Below, piece by piece: positions 27,319 through 32,961 of a DNA stretch of 32,961 bases. This stretch comes from a bacterium (lineage in GTDB: Bacteria; Fidelibacterota; Marinisomatia; Marinisomatales; JAHJCW01): contig JAUWFQ010000008.1 in NCBI GenBank assembly GCA_030606865.1, positions 1 to 32,961 of the forward strand, read 5' to 3'. Under the pieces are notes generated by a model that was not told the DNA's origin, ran no database searches, and worked only from the letters and a program-made list of their open reading frames with translations. The position numbers and the translations under genes are program-made. The first letter of the stretch is position 1, and every line of letters begins with the position of its first letter.

Positions 27319-27645
27319 GTGGGAGAGAATGTTTTAGAAATTACCGATCAGAATTTTGAATCTGACGTATTGCAATCCAAAACACCGGTTGTAATTGATT
27401 TTTGGGCGGAATGGTGTGGACCTTGCAAAACTATAGCTCCTGTGATTGACGAATTAGCGGACGAATATCTTGGTAAAGTTAAATTTGGCAAAGTAAATGT
27501 TGATTTTAATCAGCAAACTGCTATGAAATATGGAATACGTAGTATTCCAAGTTTATTAATATTCAAAGATGGTTCAGTAGTAAATCAAATTATTGGTTCT
27601 GTTCCAAAAGATAGTATTGTAAAACTTTTACAAGAAACAGTATAG
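27319..27645 (+). CDS. trxA: Thioredoxin
   Basis: A 108-residue soluble dithiol reductase with the active site W32-C33-G-P-C36-K in FWAEWCGPCK and the cis-proline loop RSIPSL. It passes electrons from TrxB to cytosolic disulfides. Length and sequence match housekeeping TrxA. The start is GTG at 27319 with GGAGG upstream at good spacing; an ATG two bases earlier is in another frame. trxB follows by 9 bases, forming the complete thioredoxin system. Confidence 0.97.
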   Translation: MGENVLEITDQNFESDVLQSKTPVVIDFWAEWCGPCKTIAPVIDELADEYLGKVKFGKVNVDFNQQTAMKYGIRSIPSLLIFKDGSVVNQIIGSVPKDSIVKLLQETV

Positions 27646-27654
27646 GATTTATTA

Positions 27655-28590
27655 ATGACCGAAACAATGAAAAGGAATGTTATTATTATTGGTTCCGGAC
27701 CTGCGGGATTGACCGCTGCAATTTATGCAGCACGTGCAAATTTAAAACCCCTCATTTTTGAAGGAAATCAACCGGGTGGACAGTTGACAATTACAACTGA
27801 AGTTGAAAATTATCCTGGATTTCCAAAGGGTATTACCGGTCCAGAATTGATGGATTTATTTCGTGAGCAAGCTCAACGATTTGGAGCTGAAACCGTATTT
27901 AAAAATGTTACTAAAGTAGATTTTAGTAATAAACCCTTCAAAGTATGGATTGGGAATGAGGAATATTCAAGTGATTCAATTATTATAGCAACCGGCGCTT
28001 CAGCTATGATGCTTGGTTTGGAATCAGAAAAAAAGTTATTTGGATATGGGGTCTCCGCCTGTGCAACATGCGATGGGTTTTTCTACAAAGATAAAAAAGT
28101 ACTTGTAATTGGTGGTGGTGACTCGGCTTTGGAAGAGGCATTATTTTTAACAAAATTTGCTTCTGAAGTTTGGTTAGTACACCGTCGGGATGAATTTCGA
28201 GGATCGAAAATTATGCGGGATCGTGTATTTAAGCATCCTAAAATACATGTACATTGGAATTCAGTTGTAGATGAGTTTTTAGGGACAACAGAATCCGGTT
28301 TAACTGGCGTAATCTTAAAAGACACAAAAACCGGTGAAATACGTGAGGATTCTTGTGATGGAGCTTTTCTTGCAATTGGCCATCGACCAAATACTACAAT
28401 ATTTGAAGATATTGTAGATTTGGATGACAAAAAATATATCATCACTAAGTCGGAAAGTACGGAAACTAATATACCGGGCGTATTTGCTTGCGGCGATGTC
28501 CAAGATTATAAATATAGACAAGCCGTTACGGCTGCGGGTTCAGGTTGTGCTGCAACAATAGATGCGGAGCATTTTTTAGAAGAATTATAA
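27655..28590 (+). CDS. trxB: Thioredoxin reductase
   Basis: FAD-dependent NADPH:thioredoxin oxidoreductase of 311 residues, the low-molecular-weight bacterial type. The FAD motif GSGPAGLTAA lies at 13-22, the redox pair at C136-A-T-C139, NADPH motif GGGDSALEEA from 153 with HRRDEFR at 176-182, and the C-terminal FACGDV motif for FAD. It follows trxA by 9 bases, so the pair is co-transcribed. Confidence 0.97.
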   Translation: MTETMKRNVIIIGSGPAGLTAAIYAARANLKPLIFEGNQPGGQLTITTEVENYPGFPKGITGPELMDLFREQAQRFGAETVFKNVTKVDFSNKPFKVWIGNEEYSSDSIIIATGASAMMLGLESEKKLFGYGVSACATCDGFFYKDKKVLVIGGGDSALEEALFLTKFASEVWLVHRRDEFRGSKIMRDRVFKHPKIHVHWNSVVDEFLGTTESGLTGVILKDTKTGEIREDSCDGAFLAIGHRPNTTIFEDIVDLDDKKYIITKSESTETNIPGVFACGDVQDYKYRQAVTAAGSGCAATIDAEHFLEEL

Positions 28591-28630
28591 TAATAACTTC
28601 CGATTCATCAAAAAATATATGGAGTAAAAG

Positions 28631-29332
28631 ATGAGTCCAAGAAGTAAGCTTATTTATAGAATTGAAAATCTAAAGAAAACGTATGGTGATCGTACTGTTC
28701 TTCAAGTAGGTAGATTACAATTTCATCCTGGTACAATTTATGGATTAATTGGACCAATAGGTTCTGGTAAAACGACATTATTAAAAATTATGTCAGCTTT
28801 GGAGAAACCGACTTCAGGCATAATCGAATACGATTCGGAACCTTTTCAAACCAATTGGTTTGGTAAATTAAAAAAATATTCGGATATCTATTTTGCAAAT
28901 TCAGATTTGCTGCAACAAAATTTATCTATAAGTCAAATTGCTAGAAAATATTATTCGAAAAAAATTGACAATATTAGAACAAAGTATTTTTCAAAAGGCA
29001 ATAAAGAAAAATTATGGACAATCCCATTAAATTCTTTATCACCGGGTGAAAAATCTTGGATAAATTGCATATTGGCAGTCGAAGGCGACCCACGGGTATT
29101 GTTGATTGATGATTATGGAACTTTAATGGATTATGAAATGGAATTCGAATTTCGTAAACGAATACAAAAGATGAACAGGGATTTAGGAACCACAATAATT
29201 CTAGCTTCCCCGACCGATCAAATCATTAAGAAATTTGCTTCCGTAATCATTTATATGGATAATGGTCATGTATCAAAAATCCGATCCGGTGCATCGAAAT
29301 CATTTAAACGGACTCGACCAACTAGAAAGTAA
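28631..29332 (+). CDS. Lone ABC ATPase with altered catalytic residues
   Basis: A 233-residue ABC domain with no membrane part. Walker A (GPIGSGKTT, 41-49) and signature LSPGE (136-140) are intact, but the Walker B glutamate is aspartate (D160-D161-Y), the Q-loop position holds Asn90 (IYFANSD), and the H-loop histidine is missing (LASPTD, 192-196). The C-terminus is short and strongly basic (KSFKRTRPTRK). ATP binding is likely; normal hydrolysis is doubtful. No permease gene is adjacent. It lies 40 bases after trxB and 2 bases before the HDAC-family gene, within a compact run. A regulatory or non-transport role is possible. Confidence 0.8.
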   Translation: MSPRSKLIYRIENLKKTYGDRTVLQVGRLQFHPGTIYGLIGPIGSGKTTLLKIMSALEKPTSGIIEYDSEPFQTNWFGKLKKYSDIYFANSDLLQQNLSISQIARKYYSKKIDNIRTKYFSKGNKEKLWTIPLNSLSPGEKSWINCILAVEGDPRVLLIDDYGTLMDYEMEFEFRKRIQKMNRDLGTTIILASPTDQIIKKFASVIIYMDNGHVSKIRSGASKSFKRTRPTRK

Positions 29333-29334
29333 AC

Positions 29335-30276
29335 ATGGTCACCAGTTTAATAACATCCGAGAAATATAAAGATCATATAACAGGTCCTGGATTCCCTGAA
29401 TCGCCTGAGCGGCTTGATGCAATTATAGATCATTTAGAATTAAGCGGATTGATTAATGAATTGGATGTTGTTGAGCCAAATCGGATAGATAAGAGTTTTT
29501 GCAAATTAGTCCATGATGATGAATACATTACAAGAGTTAGGCAAGCTTGCGAACTTGGAGCACCGATAGTTGATACTGGTGATAATCCTATTTCTAAAAA
29601 TTCCTATGATACTGCATTATTAGCTGTTGGAGGGATAACGGAAGCTGTTGATAGAATTTTTACAGGCAAAGCCAACAATGCAATGGCATTGCTTCGTCCA
29701 CCCGGGCATCATGCTGAAAAAGGGATGGCTATGGGATTTTGCTTATTTAACAATGTTGCAATCGCTGCAAGATATGCGCAACAGAATTATGAAGTTGAAA
29801 AAGTTGCTATTATTGATTTTGACGTACATCATGGTAATGGGACGCAACATATATTTGAATCAGACCCTACTGTTATGTATGTCAGTTTGCATCAATATCC
29901 GTTTTATCCGGGTAGCGGCTCAGCCGATGAAATAGGCAGTGGAAATGCAAAAGGGACTACTATCAATTATCCTCTAAAAGCAGGAGTTGGCGATAAGGAA
30001 TTCATTGACATTTTTAATAATTCATTATCAGATAAAGTATTAAAGTATAATCCGGATTTAATTATAGTTTCAGCCGGTTTCGACGCACATATGGATGACC
30101 CAATCGGAGGATTGAGAGTAACTACAGAAGGTTATCATAATATATCGAAGACGATTAATAAATTAGCCGGTGAGGTATGTGGTGGTAAAATTATATCATC
30201 TCTCGAAGGTGGTTATAATTTAAAAGCATTAGCTGAAAGCGTTGCAGCGCATTTAATAGCACTAAAAGGGAAATAA
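29335..30276 (+). CDS. Histone deacetylase-family (AcuC-like) amidohydrolase
   Basis: A 313-residue zinc-dependent deacetylase of the HDAC superfamily, class II-like bacterial type. Active-site elements are the H125-H126 pair in RPPGHHAEK, zinc ligands D163 and H165 in DFDVHHGNG, D250 in SAGFDAH, and the final EGGYNLKALA loop with its tyrosine. Substrates could be acetyl-lysine, acetylpolyamines or other amides. In Bacillus subtilis the relative AcuC deacetylates acetyl-CoA synthetase; an acs gene is in this window but 22 kb away, so the link is inference. Two bases separate it from the ABC gene and two from the PspC gene. Confidence 0.9.
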   Translation: MVTSLITSEKYKDHITGPGFPESPERLDAIIDHLELSGLINELDVVEPNRIDKSFCKLVHDDEYITRVRQACELGAPIVDTGDNPISKNSYDTALLAVGGITEAVDRIFTGKANNAMALLRPPGHHAEKGMAMGFCLFNNVAIAARYAQQNYEVEKVAIIDFDVHHGNGTQHIFESDPTVMYVSLHQYPFYPGSGSADEIGSGNAKGTTINYPLKAGVGDKEFIDIFNNSLSDKVLKYNPDLIIVSAGFDAHMDDPIGGLRVTTEGYHNISKTINKLAGEVCGGKIISSLEGGYNLKALAESVAAHLIALKGK

Positions 30277-30278
30277 TA

Positions 30279-30911
30279 ATGAAAAGAATATATCGTTCAC
30301 AAGAAGACCGAATTATAGCAGGTGTCTGTGGTGGTTTTGCAGAATACTTAGGAATAGATCCTACACTTGTCCGTTTAGTATGGATATTCTTCACAATCTT
30401 TGGCGGACTGGGAATCTTAGCTTATATATTTTCAATAATCTTAATTTCAGAAAAAGTTGGCTCAAAAGTCAAAGAGATTAAAGTAGATGACGATCACGAT
30501 GAGAAATTAGTTTTATGGGGTGTTGTCATAATCATTGTGGGAATATTACTATTTTTTCGACATCGACCAATGGTGGGTATGATGTGGCATGCTGTAAGCG
30601 GCAATTGGTTCAATATTCTATTCGCGATTGCTTTAATCGGAGTCGGAATTTATATCTTGATAAATCGTAGAGATAACGATGATAAATCATTAAGTAATTT
30701 AAGAATTACCGGATTGTATTTATCGGAAACCGATAAAAAAATTGCCGGTGTTTGTGGTGGTATTGCTGAGTCAGTAAATATTGATTCTACAATAATTAGA
30801 TTAATTTGGGTTTTGGGTTCACTTTTAAGTGCCGGAATTGGAATTGTACTTTATATTATTTGTATGCTTGTTTTTAGTAAACCATCAGATGATATAATTG
30901 AAACGAAATGA
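30279..30911 (+). CDS. Membrane protein with two PspC domains
   Basis: A 210-residue inner-membrane protein carrying PspC domains at both ends: residues 1-58 (RIIAGVCGGFAEYLGIDPTLV) and about 145-205 (KKIAGVCGGIAESVNIDSTII). Two further hydrophobic segments (about 70-87 and 108-127) lie between. PspC domains in other bacteria sense or relay membrane stress, for instance together with PspB in the phage-shock response. No pspA, pspB or pspF is in the window. The start follows the HDAC-family gene by 2 bases and the stop overlaps the next ATG by four bases, so translation is coupled. Confidence 0.9.
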   Translation: MKRIYRSQEDRIIAGVCGGFAEYLGIDPTLVRLVWIFFTIFGGLGILAYIFSIILISEKVGSKVKEIKVDDDHDEKLVLWGVVIIIVGILLFFRHRPMVGMMWHAVSGNWFNILFAIALIGVGIYILINRRDNDDKSLSNLRITGLYLSETDKKIAGVCGGIAESVNIDSTIIRLIWVLGSLLSAGIGIVLYIICMLVFSKPSDDIIETK

Positions 30912-31882
30912 AAATTCAAAATAACAGGTTCAAAGAAATATTAGATGGGTTTTCTGAAAAGAATATTTTAGTAATCGGTGATTTGATGTTAGATGCTTAT
31001 TTTTGGGGAAAAACCGAGCGTATTTCTCCAGAAGCTCCTGTGCCTATTGTGGAAGTTCATCGAACAAATTTTAATCCGGGTGGAGCTGGAAATGTTGCAC
31101 TAAATTTGGCTGAATTAGGTAGCAAAGTATCGGTCTTGGCGGTAATAGGTAACGATGCTAATGGAGATACACTGCTTAGTCAATTAAAAAGAGTAAAAAT
31201 TGACGTATCACCAATTATTATGTTAAATAATTATCAAACTCCGATTAAAACAAGGGTGATTGCACAAGATCAACAAGTCATCAGAATTGATCAAGAAAAT
31301 AATTCAATTGATTCAAAATCAATTTTACCTAGAATTGAGGAATCATTAGAACATAACTTGGAAAAATTCGATGGCGTCATTTTGGCGGATTACAATAAGG
31401 GATTATTTTCTGTAGAAGTTATAAGTTTCATATTAAATGTCACAAAAAATTTATCCACACCCATATATGTTGATCCGAAATGGGATAATTTCTTTGAATA
31501 TAAAAATGTACATTTTTTTAAACCAAATGCTGCGGAATTTCAAAAAGCGGTAGGAAATAATTATCAAAAAGATAATTTTATTAAGTACGGTACTCGGATG
31601 AGGGAAAAGTTAAACACCAATATTCTCTTGGTTACAAAAGGTTCAGAAGGAGCCGTTCTCTTTACTAAAGAAGGAAATAGTTCAATTCCTACCGAAGAAC
31701 ACAGCGTTCATGATGTATCCGGAGCAGGAGATACAGTAATTTCCACGTTTACACTTGCTGATTTAAGTGGAGCGAGTGCAATTGAAGCAGCGAGTATAGC
31801 AAATGTCGCGGCTAGCACTGTATGTTCACAAGTTGGTGTAGTACCGATTCAATTTGATGATTTACTACAATCAATAAGATAA
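30908..31882 (+). CDS. rfaE1: D-glycero-beta-D-manno-heptose-7-phosphate kinase
   Basis: PfkB-family sugar kinase of 324 residues, matching the kinase half of HldE, which makes heptose 1,7-bisphosphate for lipopolysaccharide core synthesis. Key regions are IGDLMLDAYFWGKTERISPEAP at the N-terminus, the NPGGAGNVALNLAELG substrate-binding motif (57-72) and catalytic GAGD (272-275) in DVSGAGDTV. The cytidylyltransferase half is absent, so a separate rfaE2 gene should exist elsewhere. The ATG overlaps the PspC stop (ATGA). The product feeds the GT9 heptosyltransferase encoded in the minus-strand block. Confidence 0.93.
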   Translation: MKIQNNRFKEILDGFSEKNILVIGDLMLDAYFWGKTERISPEAPVPIVEVHRTNFNPGGAGNVALNLAELGSKVSVLAVIGNDANGDTLLSQLKRVKIDVSPIIMLNNYQTPIKTRVIAQDQQVIRIDQENNSIDSKSILPRIEESLEHNLEKFDGVILADYNKGLFSVEVISFILNVTKNLSTPIYVDPKWDNFFEYKNVHFFKPNAAEFQKAVGNNYQKDNFIKYGTRMREKLNTNILLVTKGSEGAVLFTKEGNSSIPTEEHSVHDVSGAGDTVISTFTLADLSGASAIEAASIANVAASTVCSQVGVVPIQFDDLLQSIR

Positions 31883-31933
31883 ATTTAACTGATTGGTTAG
31901 AATCAATTTAATTTATCATTAAGATTTTAGCTC

Positions 31934-32961
31934 ATGAAAATAATATTCGGCATAGCATTGATTTTTAATATTTTACTTTCTCAGCCAGATTCTCGTTTTG
32001 AAGCATTTGATTGGATTTTATATCGGCAAACCGGAAGAATTAATTCCATTACTGAAGGATATAATTATGCCTATTTCGCGACTGAAAATGCCGGAATATT
32101 ACGATTCCAATTATATCAAAATCGGTTTGAGGAACCAATAACTACAGCTCAGGGGTTGGCAGACAATCAAATACTTGCGGTACATTTTGACCAAAACACC
32201 GGAATACTTTGGGTAGCGTCAGAGAATTTTATTGATTATTCTTATAATGCTGAAGGGAATTGGTTTCACATAGATTTAAACGAAACAGGATTGCATCGTG
32301 AAGCGCATATACAACAAATAGGGTCGTCTAATAATTATATCTGGTTAAATGCCGGAAGTACCTTTTTAAAGTTGGATAAAGTATCGGGAATTGTGATGGG
32401 GTTGTTACCGTTACCAGATGAGGATGATATAATTTGGAGTAGTAAACGAGAACAATATTTGGATATACCAAATAGTTTAAAAAATTATATTATAATGGAC
32501 GGATGGATAATGAATTATAATCAGTTTATTGATCCGTTTGGCAAAATTGTTTTACCGACTACTTTTTATTTTGGTAAGAATAGCGAAGTATATATCGGTA
32601 TGGAAAACGGTACGATTCTTAATGGTGATGGACAAATGGAAACATTTTATCCGTTTAGTATTGGATTGAATAACACAGATGTTACTGCATTTACAAAACG
32701 TAATGATTTATGGATCGTTGGACGCAATAATTTTAATGCGAAAGGAATTACCAAATACAATATTCGTCAAAATTATTTTAAACATATCGATTATGAATAT
32801 ACCATAAATTTAAGATTGCAACCATTTTACTCCATATTAGAAATGGATAAGGAAGTATGGTTTGGCGGTAACTCAGCGATTTCAATATACAATAGAAAGA
32901 AAGACTATTGGCGAGAAATCACAGAAGCTAATGGTATTCCTAATGGAAGGATTACTTCAAT
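31934..32961 (+). CDS. Exported beta-propeller protein, C-terminus beyond window
   Basis: An open frame from ATG at 31934 runs off the window after 342 codons. The N-terminus MKIIFGIALIFNILLS is a likely signal peptide, cleaved near residue 16-17. The rest is made of repeated blades with the two-component-regulator propeller look, for example GLADNQILAVHFDQNTGILWVAS at 74-96 in two parts and WFGGNSAISIYN near residue 313 followed by NGIPNGRITS. In hybrid histidine kinases such propellers sense extracellular ligands, whereas stand-alone ones occur in secreted or surface proteins; which applies cannot be seen because the C-terminus is missing. It starts 51 bases after rfaE1 on the same strand. 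Confidence 0.8.
   Translation, partial: MKIIFGIALIFNILLSQPDSRFEAFDWILYRQTGRINSITEGYNYAYFATENAGILRFQLYQNRFEEPITTAQGLADNQILAVHFDQNTGILWVASENFIDYSYNAEGNWFHIDLNETGLHREAHIQQIGSSNNYIWLNAGSTFLKLDKVSGIVMGLLPLPDEDDIIWSSKREQYLDIPNSLKNYIIMDGWIMNYNQFIDPFGKIVLPTTFYFGKNSEVYIGMENGTILNGDGQMETFYPFSIGLNNTDVTAFTKRNDLWIVGRNNFNAKGITKYNIRQNYFKHIDYEYTINLRLQPFYSILEMDKEVWFGGNSAISIYNRKKDYWREITEANGIPNGRITS

Noticed and set aside
27317-27319. ATG just before the trxA GTG start
   Set aside because: It is in a different frame and would not encode thioredoxin; the GTG two bases later keeps the correct frame and ribosome binding site spacing.

Overview
This is a gene-dense, AT-rich chromosomal segment from a Gram-negative bacterium. 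The envelope genes (waaA, a family 9 glycosyltransferase, an rfaE1-type heptose kinase, a small outer-membrane barrel, tatC) point to a lipopolysaccharide-bearing diderm. A Ser/Thr kinase-TPR protein, a two-component-type propeller protein, tandem PspC domains and many weak ribosome binding sites suggest the FCB group, for example Neomarinimicrobiota, Ignavibacteriota or Calditrichota. The phylum is inferred from gene content and was not tested.

Layout. (1) 1-3850: a membrane-anchored Ser/Thr kinase with TPR repeats, a small unrecognised protein behind it, a possible 53-residue membrane micro-ORF, a STAS-domain anti-sigma-factor antagonist on the minus strand, and a degenerate 3' tRNA fragment. 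(2) 3996-9040: three single genes on the plus strand, a UMF1-type MFS transporter, acetyl-CoA synthetase (acs) and leucyl aminopeptidase (pepA), each followed by a clear intrinsic terminator. (3) 9054-13688: a tight plus-strand operon of an HD-domain protein, a secreted phospholipase D-like protein, the TIGR03546/TIGR03545 membrane pair (the second AsmA-like) and a YgbA-type protein. It ends at a terminator shared with the converging minus-strand genes. (4) 13765-24343: a long minus-strand block of meaB, a methyltransferase, tatC, a long-chain polyprenyl diphosphate synthase, the glycosyltransferase, waaA, a tandem ABC ATPase, a CDP-alcohol phosphatidyltransferase, ftsY, rimO and an outer-membrane barrel. 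Most are envelope-building or protein-export genes. A dispersed-repeat-like double hairpin lies between ftsY and rimO. (5) 24570-32961: plus-strand genes starting with a secreted M16 protease, then a compact run of trxA, trxB, a lone ABC ATPase, an HDAC-family deacetylase, a tandem PspC protein and rfaE1, and finally a propeller protein cut by the window edge.

How the genes relate. The minus-strand block and rfaE1 together cover several steps of envelope construction: the lipid carrier, Kdo and heptose transfer, phospholipid head groups, SRP targeting and Tat export. acs and the HDAC-family protein recall the AcsA/AcuC deacetylation pair of Bacillus but are 22 kb apart. Most of the window is housekeeping. 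The points most worth a second look are the tandem ABC protein with one consensus and one degenerate ATP site, the lone ABC ATPase lacking several catalytic residues, the phospholipase D/TIGR03546/TIGR03545/YgbA operon, the small genes behind the kinase, and the chimeric-looking tRNA fragment. No CRISPR array, transposase, integrase, rRNA or intact tRNA was seen.
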